Positions 27,878-38,246 of a stretch of 64,000 nucleotides of DNA are shown one piece after another. How positions within the stretch are numbered: position 1 is the first letter of the stretch; the number at the start of each line of letters is the position of its first letter. The notes under the pieces were generated by a model. It worked only from the letters and a program-made list of their open reading frames with translations, did no database searches and had not been told where the DNA came from. The DNA comes from Methanolobus mangrovi. GTDB taxonomy: Archaea; Halobacteriota; Methanosarcinia; Methanosarcinales; Methanosarcinaceae. Both the position numbers and the translations under genes were made by a program. The stretch is from positions 1,240,001 through 1,304,000 of the forward strand of contig NZ_CP133594.1 of assembly GCF_031312535.1 (NCBI RefSeq), read 5' to 3'.

Positions 27878-28783
27878 ATGATCACATGTTCTGCACCCGG
27901 AAAAGTTTACCTTTTTGGTGAACATGCAGTAGTGTACGGCGAGAGTGCCATATGCTGTGCAGTAGAACTTCGAACAACAGTTCATGTAAATAAAGCCGAG
28001 GAAGTGATCATAGAATCAGTTCTTGGCAGCACCGGACTGGATTTTGAAATACACCCTTACGTATCCCATGCTATTGAAAAAATGCGCCAGTTCACAGATA
28101 TAGAAGGAGTGGCAATCAAGGTCGAATCTGAACTACCTGTAGGTTCCGGACTCGGATCTTCAGCTGCAGTTACCATTGCAACTATTCAGGCATTAAACTA
28201 TTTATATAAATGTGGTCTTTCCCTTGAAGACATAGCAAAGACCGGACATGAGATTGAAAAGATGGTGCAGGGCAATGCAAGTCCAACAGACACATATGTG
28301 AGCACAATGGGCGGCGTTGTGATGATACCTCAACGAAAGAAACTTCAGCATCTTAAATGTCCAATTATCATAGGCAACACAAACAAGTTCTCCTCTACAA
28401 AAGAACTGGTGGGAAGTGTTGCAAAACTTCGCAGTGAATTCCCTTCTATTATAGACCCCATACTTGCCAATATTGGCCAGATGTCCATACTTGCTGAGAA
28501 ATACGTCAACGAGAGTGACTACAGAACCATTGGCAGGTTAATGAATGTGAACCATGGACTTCTCGATTCCATAGGAGTTGGAAGTACGGAACTTTCAGCC
28601 CTTGTATATGCAGCACGCCACAGTGGTGCCATAAGCGCCAAGATAACAGGTGCAGGAGGTGGCGGATGCATGGTCGCACTTGCAGAGGATGACAATGCGA
28701 TATCCATTGCCAAAGCTATCGAAGAAGCTGGCGGAGAAGCCATTATTACAAAAAATACGGAAGAAGGCGTACGACTGGAGTAA
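27878..28783 (+). CDS. mvk: Mevalonate kinase
   Basis: ATP-dependent phosphorylation of mevalonate to mevalonate-5-phosphate, feeding archaeal lipid synthesis. A GHMP kinase of 301 residues: APGKVYLFGEHAVVYG at residues 6-21, the ATP-binding loop PVGSGLGSSAA (about 88-98) and KITGAGGGGCMVAL near residue 255. Archaeal length is normal. The ATG follows AGGACGTTCT and the gene precedes ipk by 4 bases. Confidence 0.97.
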   Translation: MITCSAPGKVYLFGEHAVVYGESAICCAVELRTTVHVNKAEEVIIESVLGSTGLDFEIHPYVSHAIEKMRQFTDIEGVAIKVESELPVGSGLGSSAAVTIATIQALNYLYKCGLSLEDIAKTGHEIEKMVQGNASPTDTYVSTMGGVVMIPQRKKLQHLKCPIIIGNTNKFSSTKELVGSVAKLRSEFPSIIDPILANIGQMSILAEKYVNESDYRTIGRLMNVNHGLLDSIGVGSTELSALVYAARHSGAISAKITGAGGGGCMVALAEDDNAISIAKAIEEAGGEAIITKNTEEGVRLE

Positions 28784-28787
28784 TTAA

Positions 28788-29564
28788 ATGGATAAAAATA
28801 ACATCACCATCCTGAAGATAGGTGGCAGTGTCATTACAGACAAAAGTGCTGATGACGGTGCTGCAAGAGTGGATGAAATAAAACGTATTGCCAGTGAAAT
28901 TGCAGGTTTTGACGGTAAACTTATCATAGTACATGGAGCCGGTTCATTCGGTCATCCACAGGTCAAACGTTTTGACCTTACAGGAAAATTCGATCACACA
29001 GGATCAATAATAACACACATGTCTGTAAGGAAACTCAACACAATGGTTGTTGAAGCCCTGAACTCTGCCGGAGTGAACGCATTACCAGTACACCCAATGG
29101 CATGTACGGTTTCCAATAACAGCCGGATCGAGAGCATGTTCCTTGAACAAATCAAGAAAATGCTTGAGAACGATTTTGTTCCTGTTTTACATGGAGACAT
29201 GGTGATGGACAGTGAGCTTGGGACTTCGGTTCTTTCCGGAGACCAGATAGTCCCATATCTGGCAATACAGATGAAAGCATCAAGAATTGGTATTGGAAGT
29301 GCTGAAGAAGGTGTGCTTGACAATAAAGGTGAAGTGATACCTAATATCAGCAATGAAAACTTCGAGATAATAAAAGAGTACCTCGGAGGGTCAGCTAATA
29401 CTGATGTAACAGGCGGCATGCTGGGAAAAGTACTTGAGCTTTTAAATCTTAGTGAGCAGTCAAGTAGCACTTCTTATATATTCAATGCAGGCAATTCAGG
29501 AAACATATCCGATTTTCTGAAAGGAAAGAATATTGGCACCGCCATTTCTGGTGTCAAAATATAG
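28788..29564 (+). CDS. ipk: Isopentenyl phosphate kinase
   Basis: Converts isopentenyl phosphate to isopentenyl diphosphate in the archaeal mevalonate pathway. The amino-acid-kinase fold is recognised by ILKIGGSVITDK (about 7-18) and IVHGAGSFGHPQV, which carries the active-site histidine; HGDMVMD and DVTGGMLGK follow later. 258 residues is normal. It sits between mvk and fni in one transcript. Confidence 0.96.
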   Translation: MDKNNITILKIGGSVITDKSADDGAARVDEIKRIASEIAGFDGKLIIVHGAGSFGHPQVKRFDLTGKFDHTGSIITHMSVRKLNTMVVEALNSAGVNALPVHPMACTVSNNSRIESMFLEQIKKMLENDFVPVLHGDMVMDSELGTSVLSGDQIVPYLAIQMKASRIGIGSAEEGVLDNKGEVIPNISNENFEIIKEYLGGSANTDVTGGMLGKVLELLNLSEQSSSTSYIFNAGNSGNISDFLKGKNIGTAISGVKI

Positions 29565-29580
29565 ATTTTAAGGTATTATC

Positions 29581-30684
29581 ATGAGCACTTCCAGGAGAAA
29601 GATAGAGCATCTAGAATTATGCGCTGCAAGCCCGGTAGAATCGAGGAAAGTTGGACCAGGATTCAAAGATGTAATGCTGGTACACAGGGCTTTGCCAGAA
29701 ATGGATATGGAGGATATAGACCTGTCTGTTCGTTTTCTGGAAAAGGACATGAATGCGCCTTTTATGATAGCATCCATTACAGGCGGACATCCTGATACAA
29801 CACCAGTCAATGCTGCACTTGCAGAAGCTGCGGAAGAACTTGGAATTGGAATTGGCGTCGGAAGTCAGAGAGCAGCCATAGAGGACCCTTCACAGGAAGA
29901 GTCCTTCAGTATTGTAAGGGATAAAGCACCCAGTGCTTTTGTATATGGGAATATCGGTGCTGCACAGATAAGGGAATATGGCGTTGAAGGTGTGGAAAAG
30001 ATCATTGAAATGATCGATGCAGATGCCATTGCAGTTCACCTGAACTTCCTGCAGGAAGCAATACAGCCGGAAGGAGACAGAGATGCTTCCGGAGCACTGG
30101 AAGTTATAAAAGAGATATGCTCCCTGGCAGTACCTGTAATTATTAAAGAAACAGGAGCTGGCATCTCACACGAAGACGCATTGCTTCTTAAAGATGCAGG
30201 TGCTTCTGCCATAGATGTAGGTGGCGTGGGAGGAACCAGCTGGTCCGGTGTGGAAGTATACCGTGCCAGAGAGAGAAAGGATACCGAATCAGAATTGCTT
30301 GGAGAGTTGTTCTGGGATTTCGGCATACCCACAGTACCAAGTATAGTGGAATGCAGTGTATTTTTACCTGTTATCGCAACAGGCGGCCTCCGAACAGGTT
30401 TGGATATTGCAAAATCGATAGCTTTAGGAGCATCAGTTGCAAGCGCTGCACTTCCTTTTGTTGAGCCGGCCCTGAAAGGAAAAGATGAGGTAGTAAACAG
30501 CATTCAACATATGCTAAATGAATTTAAGGTAGCAATGTTCCTTTGTGGCTGCAAAGATGTGAAAGACCTACACTCATCACCTACCGTAATCAGTGGCTGG
30601 ACAAGAGAATATCTTGAACTACGTGGCTTTAATGTGAAAGACCTGGCCCTTCGTTCAAAGAATACTGATTTCCAGAGAGTTTAA
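29581..30684 (+). CDS. fni: Type 2 isopentenyl-diphosphate delta-isomerase
   Basis: FMN- and NADPH-dependent interconversion of IPP and DMAPP. The 367-residue TIM barrel has the N-terminal KIEHLELC, the FMN-contacting MIASITGGHPDT, VGSQRAA, HLNFLQEAIQPEGD and IATGGLRTGLDIAK. Type 2 enzyme is usual in archaea. It is co-transcribed with ipk (AAGGTATTATC before the ATG). The gene supplies substrate for idsA, two genes downstream. Confidence 0.97.
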   Translation: MSTSRRKIEHLELCAASPVESRKVGPGFKDVMLVHRALPEMDMEDIDLSVRFLEKDMNAPFMIASITGGHPDTTPVNAALAEAAEELGIGIGVGSQRAAIEDPSQEESFSIVRDKAPSAFVYGNIGAAQIREYGVEGVEKIIEMIDADAIAVHLNFLQEAIQPEGDRDASGALEVIKEICSLAVPVIIKETGAGISHEDALLLKDAGASAIDVGGVGGTSWSGVEVYRARERKDTESELLGELFWDFGIPTVPSIVECSVFLPVIATGGLRTGLDIAKSIALGASVASAALPFVEPALKGKDEVVNSIQHMLNEFKVAMFLCGCKDVKDLHSSPTVISGWTREYLELRGFNVKDLALRSKNTDFQRV

Positions 30685-30744
30685 CATTCATCCAGTAAGG
30701 GAATACTTAAATAAAACACATACTATAATTAGAGAGTAATATAC

Positions 30745-32091
30745 ATGACAGAAATAGGAATTATTGCAGTTGGCGGCTATAATGAAATGGGCCGTAATAT
30801 GACTGCCATCAGAATCAATGATGACATAATCATCGTTGATATGGGCCTCCGTCTGGATAGAGTTCAGATACATGAGGACGTAGAGATCGACAAAATGCAT
30901 TCACTTGAACTCATTGAGATGGGAGCGATTCCCGATGACACAATTATGAAAGAGGTGAATGGAAATGTGCGTGCAATTGTCTGTACACACGGCCACCTTG
31001 ACCACATTGGCGCAATATCAAAGCTTGCACACAGATACACAGCCCCCATTATAGGAACTCCTTATACAACAACCCTCATTAAACATCAAATTGAGTCTGA
31101 GAGAAAATTCGGAGTAAAGAACAACATCGTATCAATGAATGCTGGCGGAACAATGGAAATCACAAAGGACATTTCCATCGAATTCGTCAATACCCAGCAC
31201 AGTATAATTGATACTATATTCCTTGTGATCCATACCGTAAGTGGTGCCATTGTATATGCATGTGACTTTAAGCTTGACAGGACACCTACCCTCGGGGAAG
31301 CACCTGACTTTAACAGGCTTAAGCAGCTTGGTGAGGAAGGAGTCATTGCACTTATCACAGAGAGCACAAACTCAGGACGTAACGGAAAAGCTCCGTCTGA
31401 AATGATAGCACACTCTATGCTAAGGGATGTACTACTTGAAACAGAAGAGTCAGATGTAGGCATGATCGTAACAACCTTTGCATCACACGTAGCCCGCATG
31501 AACTCCATTGTTAAATTTGCAGAAGAAATGGGAAGGACTCCCGTTCTTATGGGAAGATCAATGGAGAGATACATTGCAACTGCTCACCAGATGGGATACA
31601 TAGACCTTCCGGATTCAGTAGAAATCTACGGAAACAGAAGAGAGATAGACAAAGCTCTGGCTAAGATCATGGAAGGCGGCAAGGACAAGTACCTGCCAGT
31701 TGTCACAGGTCACCAGGGAGAACCCGGTGCAGTTCTTGGAAGAATTGCAAACGGAGAGACACCTTTTAAAATTGATAAAGGTGACAGAGTAATATTCTCT
31801 GCAAATATCATACCAAACCCGATGACACAGGCAAACCGCTATGCACTTGAGACTAAATTGAAGATGCGCGGAGCCAGAATATATGATAATGTCCATGTTT
31901 CAGGACACGCATACCGTGAGGACCACTGGGAACTTCTGAGAATGCTCAAACCTGAACATGTGATACCTGCACACGGCACCATACAGATGCACAGCGAGTA
32001 CATACAGATGGCAGAAGATGCAGGATACATACTGGGAGATACTCTTCACCTCCTGAGGAATGGAGAAGAACTCTACATTGACGAAGAGTAA
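30745..32091 (+). CDS. RNase J-type metallo-beta-lactamase ribonuclease
   Basis: 448 residues of the archaeal RNase J family: a metallo-beta-lactamase core with the zinc motif HGHLDH (His82, His84, Asp86, His87), a beta-CASP domain (about 200-340; ITESTNSGRNG and TTFASHVARM) and a C-terminal VSGHAYREDH / IPAHGTIQMH metal region. Archaeal members are 5'-3' exoribonucleases in RNA turnover. It sits between fni and idsA, an order preserved in many euryarchaea. The short gap upstream (30685-30744) includes ACTTAAATAAAAC, a possible internal promoter. Confidence 0.93.
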   Translation: MTEIGIIAVGGYNEMGRNMTAIRINDDIIIVDMGLRLDRVQIHEDVEIDKMHSLELIEMGAIPDDTIMKEVNGNVRAIVCTHGHLDHIGAISKLAHRYTAPIIGTPYTTTLIKHQIESERKFGVKNNIVSMNAGGTMEITKDISIEFVNTQHSIIDTIFLVIHTVSGAIVYACDFKLDRTPTLGEAPDFNRLKQLGEEGVIALITESTNSGRNGKAPSEMIAHSMLRDVLLETEESDVGMIVTTFASHVARMNSIVKFAEEMGRTPVLMGRSMERYIATAHQMGYIDLPDSVEIYGNRREIDKALAKIMEGGKDKYLPVVTGHQGEPGAVLGRIANGETPFKIDKGDRVIFSANIIPNPMTQANRYALETKLKMRGARIYDNVHVSGHAYREDHWELLRMLKPEHVIPAHGTIQMHSEYIQMAEDAGYILGDTLHLLRNGEELYIDEE

Positions 32092-32112
32092 TTAATATAG
32101 ATAGGGATGTTT

Positions 32113-33078
32113 ATGGATTTGATTGAAGAGATTAAAAAACGTTCAGTGCATGTCGATAAAGGTATTGAGGAATACCTTCCTATAGACAAGCCATATGAAC
32201 TTTATAAAGCAGCCAGATACCTTCCTGACGCCGGAGGTAAAAGACTTCGTCCGGCAACTGTAATTCTTGCTGCAGAAGCCGTAGGTTCTGATCTTGAAAC
32301 GGTTCTTCCAGCCGCTGTGGCCGTGGAACTGGTCCATAATTTCACACTTGTCCATGATGATATAATGGACAGGGATGACATACGCCGCGGAATGCCTGCA
32401 GTCCATGTAAAATGGGGAGAAGCAGGAGCCATCCTTGCAGGTGATACCCTTTACTCAAAGGCTTTTGAGATACTTACACATGCATCAGGAGATCCAGAGC
32501 GCATACTGAAGTGTATCGACATACTTTCCAAGACATGCAGAGATATCTGCGAAGGACAATGGATGGACGTGGAGTTTGAGAGTCGCACAGATGTTACAAA
32601 GGAAGAATATCTCGAAATGATCGAGAAGAAAACCGGTGTGCTCTATGCCGCTTCCATGGAAATTGGCGCGATTCTTGGCGGTGCATCTGAAGAAGTTGCT
32701 GATGCATTCTACGAATGTGGAAGGTTGATAGGTATCGCTTTCCAGATCTACGATGATGTCATTGACATGACAACTCCTGAAGAAGTACTTGGAAAGGTCA
32801 GAGGCAGTGACCTTATGGAAGGTAAGAAGACACTCATAGCCATACATGCCCTGAACAAGGGTGTAGAACTTAAGATCTTTGGAAAGGGAGAGGCTACAAC
32901 AGAAGAGATCAATGAAGCAGTTCACCAGCTCGAAGAAGCAGGATCCATAGATTATGTAAGAGACCTTGCACTGTCCTACGTGGCAAAAGGTAAAGAGCTT
33001 CTTGATGTTGTTGAAGAGTCAGAAGCAAAGACTATACTTCTGGCAATTGCAGATTATATGATCACAAGATCATATTGA
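32113..33078 (+). CDS. idsA: Geranylgeranyl diphosphate synthase
   Basis: Chain-elongating prenyltransferase that makes the C20 precursor of archaeal lipids. The 321-residue protein has the first Asp-rich motif DDIMD (82-86) and the second DDVID near 216. Phe77, five residues before the first motif, is the bulky residue that sets the C20 limit in known archaeal GGPP synthases. GGKRLRP (41-47) binds the diphosphate. I take the ATG at 32113 behind GGGATG; the one at 32107 overlaps that site. It closes the isoprenoid half of the block. Confidence 0.94.
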   Translation: MDLIEEIKKRSVHVDKGIEEYLPIDKPYELYKAARYLPDAGGKRLRPATVILAAEAVGSDLETVLPAAVAVELVHNFTLVHDDIMDRDDIRRGMPAVHVKWGEAGAILAGDTLYSKAFEILTHASGDPERILKCIDILSKTCRDICEGQWMDVEFESRTDVTKEEYLEMIEKKTGVLYAASMEIGAILGGASEEVADAFYECGRLIGIAFQIYDDVIDMTTPEEVLGKVRGSDLMEGKKTLIAIHALNKGVELKIFGKGEATTEEINEAVHQLEEAGSIDYVRDLALSYVAKGKELLDVVEESEAKTILLAIADYMITRSY

Positions 33079-33093
33079 TCTGTTCACTTTTTT

Positions 33094-33123
33094 GAAGAGC
33101 CATGCTCTTCACACATCTTTTTT
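33094..33123 (+). terminator. Terminator after idsA
   Basis: GAAGAGC (33094-33100) pairs perfectly with GCTCTTC (33104-33110) over a 3-base loop, followed by ACACATC and six T. It lies 16 bases after the idsA stop codon and ends the long plus-strand block. Confidence 0.75.
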
Positions 33124-33252
33124 AGCCTAGCCATTTGTTAACAGACAAGGACAGATAGTTGTCAAAGCATCCCGAAATCGGATAGACGTTAGCTTAGGCT
33201 ATTAATTGAAAATTCTGTTCTACTAAAAAAGAAAACAAAAAGTATTGAAAAA

Positions 33253-35913
33253 TCAGGAGTTATCCTGTTTTTCAATTACAGCCTGTGCTGCGGAAAGTCT
33301 TGCTATTGGCACACGGAAAGGAGAGCAACTTACATAGTTCAGTCCGATATTATATCCGAACTTCACAGAGCTTGGTTCTCCACCATGTTCACCACATATA
33401 CCAATCTTAAGATCAGGTCTTGTGGAACGTCCCTTTTCAATACCAATCCTGACAAGCTCACCAACGCCTTCCTGATCAAGGACTGCGAAAGGATCGTTTG
33501 TAAGTATGGAATTCTCGATATAGAATGGAAGGAACTTACCTGCATCATCCCTGCTGAAACCAAATGTTGTCTGTGTAAGATCATTAGTTCCAAATGAGAA
33601 GAACTCTGCCTCCTTTGCAATCTGATCTGCAGTCAGAGCAGCTCTTGGAAGTTCGATCATTGTACCTACAAGATAATCCAGTTTTACACCATTTTTGGCC
33701 ATCACGGATTCTGCAACTTCAACAAGATCCTTCTTGGCGGAACTAAGTTCATTGACATGAGATATCAGAGGGACCATTATTTCAGGAACAATGTCCATAC
33801 CACTTGATTTAAGCTCACATGCCGCTTCGATGATAGCCTGGACCTGCATCTTGTAAATTTCAGGGTATGTGATACCAAGACGGCAACCACGGTGGCCGAG
33901 CATCGGATTGGTCTCTACCATAGAGTCAACACGTTCCATCAGCCTTTTGATATCTTCCATCTCTTTGGAACTGCCACCTGCCGCCTCAACTGCCCTTAGT
34001 TTATCTGCAAGTTCTTCATGTTTCGGAAGGAACTCGTGCAAAGGCGGATCAAGAAGACGGATGGTTACAGGATAACCTTCCATTACCTTGAAGATACCCA
34101 TGAAATCTTCTTTCTGCATTGGAAGAAGTTTATCGAGAGCTGCTTTTCTTACATTGGTATCTTCAGCCAGAATCATATCCCTTACTGCAGGAATACGGTC
34201 CTCGCCAAAGAACATATGCTCGGTTCTGCAAAGTCCGATACCTTCAGCACCAAATTCCCTGGCAACCTGAGCATCATGTGGTGTGTCTGCATTTGTCCTG
34301 ACACCCATCTCCCTTACTTCATCCGCCCAGGAAAGTAGTACATCAAGTTCACCGCTTACAGTCGGAGTGATAAGGTCAACTTCACCAATGATGAGAGCAC
34401 CAGTGGTTCCATCCAGAGTAACATAATCACCTTCATTCACAGTAACATCGCAGACTGTGAATGTTAAACTGCTCATATCAATACTGACTGCGCCACATCC
34501 GGCTACACAGGGTTTACCCATACCTCTTGCAACTACGGCTGCATGAGATGTCATACCTCCCCTTACAGTGAGGATTCCCTGTGCAGCATCCATGCCGCCT
34601 ATATCCTCAGGAGAGGTCTCTGTACGGACAAGAATGACCTTTTCATTGTTCTTTGCCATTTCCTCTGCATGTTCTGCGGTGAAAACAACTTTACCAACAG
34701 CAGCACCCGGAGATGCAGGAAGACCTGTGGCAAGAACTTCATATTCAGCTTGGGAATCAATTGTTGGATGTAAAAGACGATCAATTTGTTCAGGAGAGAC
34801 ACGCATAAGAGCTGTTCGTTTATCAATGAGTCCTTCATTGACCATATCAACAGCGATTTTCAGTGCAGCAGCAGCAGTTCGTTTACCTGCTCTTGTTTGC
34901 AGCATGAATAATTTGCCCTCTTCAATGGTAAACTCGATATCCTGCATATCACTAAAGTGATTTTCCAGCTTCTTATATATCTCTTCAAGTTTTGCATAAG
35001 ATTCTGGCATTGTATTCTCGAGGGTCACTATTGACTCAGGAGTCCTGATACCTGCAACAACATCCTCACCCTGCGCATTCATAAGATACTCGCCAAAGAA
35101 GCGTTTATCTCCTGTCGCAGGATCTCTTGTGAATGCCACTCCGGTACCAGAGGTTTCACCCATGTTACCATAGACCATTGATTGAACGTTTACAGCTGTA
35201 CCCCATTCACCAGGAATATTGTTAAGGCGCCTGTAAGTGATCGCACGCTGGTTGTTCCATGAATTGAACACAGCATCAATTGCCATTTGGAGCTGCTTGC
35301 GTGGGTCCTGAGGGAAATCTTTGCCAGTTTCATCCCTTATTATAGACTTGAATGTTTCAACAAGTCCCTTAAGGGCATCAGCATTGAGATCAGTGTCAAG
35401 AACAACACCCAGCTTTTGTTTTTTCTCACTTAGAGCCGATTCGAACTTGTGATGTTGAATATCCAGCACAACATCACCGAACATGGTGAGGAACCTGCGG
35501 TAGCTGTCATAAGCGAATCTTTCATTGCCAGTCTTCTTTGCCAGACCTGCTACAGTATCATCATTTAACCCTAGGTTTAAAACAGTGTCCATCATGCCAG
35601 GCATAGAAACCCGTGCACCGGACCTTACTGAAATAAGCAAAGGGTTCTCATTGTTTCCGAACTTTTTGCCAGTTACCTTTTCGAGTTTTAATATTGCATT
35701 ATTTATCTGGTCAATAACCTCGGTTGGATAAACCCCCTTATCAAGATAAAGTAAACAAACCTCAGTTGTTATGGTGAATCCTGGTGGAACAGGGATTCCC
35801 AGATTGGCCATCTCTGCAAGGTTGGCACCTTTGCCACCCAGCAGATCTTTCATACTATTTTTACCTTCAGTTTCTTCGTTTCCGAAAAAATATACGAATT
35901 TATTATCTGCCAC
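33253..35913 (-). CDS. ppdK: Pyruvate, phosphate dikinase
   Basis: Interconverts pyruvate + ATP + Pi and PEP + AMP + PPi; in a methanogen it most likely makes PEP for gluconeogenesis. 886 residues: ATP-grasp domain about 1-340 (GGKGANLAEM, SVRSGARVSMPGMMDTVLNLG), swivelling phosphohistidine domain about 390-510 (GGMTSHAAVVARGMGKPCVAGC) and PEP/pyruvate barrel about 520-880 (LCRTEHMFF, GTNDLTQTTFGFSRDD). The GTG at 35913 is the likely start because GGAGGA precedes it by 6 bases, whereas the ATG at 35931 would put that site inside the gene. It converges on idsA. Confidence 0.96.
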   Translation of the reverse strand: MADNKFVYFFGNEETEGKNSMKDLLGGKGANLAEMANLGIPVPPGFTITTEVCLLYLDKGVYPTEVIDQINNAILKLEKVTGKKFGNNENPLLISVRSGARVSMPGMMDTVLNLGLNDDTVAGLAKKTGNERFAYDSYRRFLTMFGDVVLDIQHHKFESALSEKKQKLGVVLDTDLNADALKGLVETFKSIIRDETGKDFPQDPRKQLQMAIDAVFNSWNNQRAITYRRLNNIPGEWGTAVNVQSMVYGNMGETSGTGVAFTRDPATGDKRFFGEYLMNAQGEDVVAGIRTPESIVTLENTMPESYAKLEEIYKKLENHFSDMQDIEFTIEEGKLFMLQTRAGKRTAAAALKIAVDMVNEGLIDKRTALMRVSPEQIDRLLHPTIDSQAEYEVLATGLPASPGAAVGKVVFTAEHAEEMAKNNEKVILVRTETSPEDIGGMDAAQGILTVRGGMTSHAAVVARGMGKPCVAGCGAVSIDMSSLTFTVCDVTVNEGDYVTLDGTTGALIIGEVDLITPTVSGELDVLLSWADEVREMGVRTNADTPHDAQVAREFGAEGIGLCRTEHMFFGEDRIPAVRDMILAEDTNVRKAALDKLLPMQKEDFMGIFKVMEGYPVTIRLLDPPLHEFLPKHEELADKLRAVEAAGGSSKEMEDIKRLMERVDSMVETNPMLGHRGCRLGITYPEIYKMQVQAIIEAACELKSSGMDIVPEIMVPLISHVNELSSAKKDLVEVAESVMAKNGVKLDYLVGTMIELPRAALTADQIAKEAEFFSFGTNDLTQTTFGFSRDDAGKFLPFYIENSILTNDPFAVLDQEGVGELVRIGIEKGRSTRPDLKIGICGEHGGEPSSVKFGYNIGLNYVSCSPFRVPIARLSAAQAVIEKQDNS

Positions 35914-36146
35914 CGAATTTCCTCCATGCATAAGAATATATGATGGACATTCATTAGTACTGTAAGTCGAGCCACAATTGTTCTTTTATAACTTTAAGGT
36001 TGTGGTCTGCGAACAACTGACATTGTCTGAAAAAACACAGATATGTTTTTGTACTGAAAAAAACTAATATTAAAATGCTTACGATAAGTATTTATAGAAT
36101 TAGCGTACCATATAGTATAAAACCTAAAGACAGTAAAAGAACACAC

Positions 36147-36407
36147 ATGAAAAGATTAGGTCAGATACTGCATATTTCTAAGCAGAATGAAGTCGTTATT
36201 AGAGGCGACGAAAAGAAGTTTTCCGGGTCGATGAGGGAGTTACCCAGAATTAATTCTTTAGTTCTTGATAAATCCATTAAGCCTATCGGAAAGGTTTCCG
36301 GCATATTTGGTCCAGTTGACCAGCCCTATTTTACTCTGAAACCTGATAAGAGAATTATAGCTACCGGATTGGAAAAACTTGTAAATGAGCGCGTTTACGT
36401 TCAATGA
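36147..36407 (+). CDS. gar1: H/ACA RNP protein Gar1
   Basis: 86 residues with the small Gar1 beta-barrel (MKRLGQILHISKQN...; KPIGKVSGIFGPVDQPYFTLKP). It joins Cbf5, Nop10 and L7Ae in RNA-guided pseudouridylation. I take the ATG at 36147, where family members start; an earlier start at 36075 gives an extension with no homology that I recognise. It lies 101 bases before tfb, an arrangement common in euryarchaea. Confidence 0.9.
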   Translation: MKRLGQILHISKQNEVVIRGDEKKFSGSMRELPRINSLVLDKSIKPIGKVSGIFGPVDQPYFTLKPDKRIIATGLEKLVNERVYVQ

Positions 36408-36508
36408 CGCATTGACGTAGATTATAAGTGATTACGCTGTGAGCTGTGGATGACTAAGAATATACTTACCAAATATATTTTCTTAAATGTTTATAAAAGG
36501 TGATTTTA

Positions 36509-37522
36509 ATGGTCGAAGTTGAAAGGGTACGATATTCCGATACTTCCGAGAGGGAGAAGATACGTGCAATGATTAAAGCACGTAAAGAAAAAGATAAGAA
36601 TTTAGATGTAGAAAAAGCGAAGGTCCAGTGTCCGGAATGTGGAAGCCGTAACCTTGTACAGGACTATGAGAGGGCAGAGCTCGTATGTTCTGACTGTGGG
36701 CTTGTGGTCGACGCAGAGTTTGTTGATGAAGGACCTGAATGGCGTGCTTTCGATCATGACCAGAGAATGAAGCGTTCCCGTGTGGGCGCACCAATGACCT
36801 ACACGATACATGACAAAGGTCTGTCTACTATGATAGACTGGAGAAACCGTGACTCATACGGTAAATCAATTTCATCAAAGAACAGGGCTCAGCTGTACAG
36901 GCTAAGAAAATGGCAACGTAGGATAAGAGTAAGCAACGCTACGGAAAGGAACCTTGCATTCGCACTGTCCGAACTTGACCGTATGGCATCAGCTCTTGGT
37001 CTGCCAAGGACAGTTCGTGAAACTGCCGCTGTAGTATATAGGAAAGCAGTCGATAAGAACCTCATCCGTGGAAGAAGTATTGAAGGTGTTGCAGCAGCAG
37101 CATTGTATGCAGCATGCCGCCAGTGCAGTGTCCCAAGGACACTTGACGAGATTGGAGAAGTATCAAGGGTAAGCAGGAAAGAGATCGGCAGGACATACCG
37201 TTTCATTTCAAGAGAACTGTCCCTCAAACTCATGCCAACCTCACCAATAGATTATGTCCCAAGATTCTGTTCAGGACTTAACCTTAAAGGTGAAGTACAG
37301 TCCAGAGGTGTTGAGATCCTCAGGCAGGCTTCCGAGAAAGAACTTACCAGTGGCCGTGGACCAACCGGTGTTGCAGCAGCAGCAATTTACATTGCATCCA
37401 TCCTTTGTGGAGAGCGCCGTACACAGCGTGAGGTCGCAGATGTTGCAGGTGTGACAGAAGTCACTATCCGTAACAGGTACAAAGAGCTTGCAGAAGAGCT
37501 TGACATAGAGATCATTCTCTAA
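36509..37522 (+). CDS. tfb: Transcription initiation factor B (TFB)
   Basis: 337 residues: N-terminal zinc ribbon CPECGSRN...CSDCGLV (about 42-63), B-finger region (about 65-100) and two cyclin-like repeats (about 135-235 and 240-335). The C-terminal helix-turn-helix [19 protein letters not shown] reads the BRE element. The ATG at 36509 follows AAAAGGTGATTTTA; a TTG at 36500 is inside that. It is the archaeal TFIIB homologue and is directly behind gar1. Confidence 0.97.
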   Translation: MVEVERVRYSDTSEREKIRAMIKARKEKDKNLDVEKAKVQCPECGSRNLVQDYERAELVCSDCGLVVDAEFVDEGPEWRAFDHDQRMKRSRVGAPMTYTIHDKGLSTMIDWRNRDSYGKSISSKNRAQLYRLRKWQRRIRVSNATERNLAFALSELDRMASALGLPRTVRETAAVVYRKAVDKNLIRGRSIEGVAAAALYAACRQCSVPRTLDEIGEVSRVSRKEIGRTYRFISRELSLKLMPTSPIDYVPRFCSGLNLKGEVQSRGVEILRQASEKELTSGRGPTGVAAAAIYIASILCGERRTQREVADVAGVTEVTIRNRYKELAEELDIEIIL

Positions 37523-37632
37523 AGAACTTGAACAATGACTGAACAAAGGAAGGCTGTACCACCACTTCCTTTGTTACACATACTTTTTTCCAAATCATTT
37601 TTAACATTTGACCGGATTTACCAGTATAGACT

Positions 37633-38244
37633 ATGTTCGAACTACTGGAAATGCTGACAATAGGTTTTGCCGTGGGCATGACAGGTGCACTTGTACCTGG
37701 ACCAATGCTTTTTGCCACGATAGACTCCTCCCTGAAAAAAGGATGGAGAGCAGGCCCCGAGATTTTCATAGGTCATGCGATTCTGGAGTTTCTGGTGTGC
37801 ATATTGATAATATTTGGCATTACAGCGGTTAGCGACAATACAGTTCTTGCAATCTCCATAGCAGGAGGAGCCACACTTGTTGTGTTCGGTATCCTTACCA
37901 TGAGAAATGCAAAAGGTGCAGCAAGTTCAATACATGAGCATGGGACCACAAACTCAAATCCAGTGCTTGCCGGAATAATCACTTCTGCCTCAAACCCATA
38001 TTTCTGGTTGTGGTGGGTGGCTGCCGGAAGCGCCCTTGTCCTTAAGGGACTTGAGATAAGCATACTTGCAGCGGCGATGTTCGTGATAGGGCACTGGTTT
38101 GCAGACCTTGGCTATTTTACGGTTGTATCCACATCATTCAGTAAAGGAAAGAGGCTCATGTCCCCAAAAGTTTATGAAAGGGTACTGATGTCTTGTGGTC
38201 TGTTCCTTGTCCTGTTCGGGTCATGGTTTATTATAGGTACGTAA
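37633..38244 (+). CDS. LysE/RhtB-type exporter
   Basis: 203 residues with about six hydrophobic helices. The N-terminal GFAVGMTGALVPGPMLFATID is the LysE-family signature, and ASNPYFWLWWVAAGSA is the second conserved segment (about 117-132). The family exports amino acids or related small molecules; the substrate is unknown. It ends 2 bases before the trm5 start, so the two are cotranscribed, probably without a functional link. Confidence 0.88.
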   Translation: MFELLEMLTIGFAVGMTGALVPGPMLFATIDSSLKKGWRAGPEIFIGHAILEFLVCILIIFGITAVSDNTVLAISIAGGATLVVFGILTMRNAKGAASSIHEHGTTNSNPVLAGIITSASNPYFWLWWVAAGSALVLKGLEISILAAAMFVIGHWFADLGYFTVVSTSFSKGKRLMSPKVYERVLMSCGLFLVLFGSWFIIGT

Positions 38245-38246
38245 AC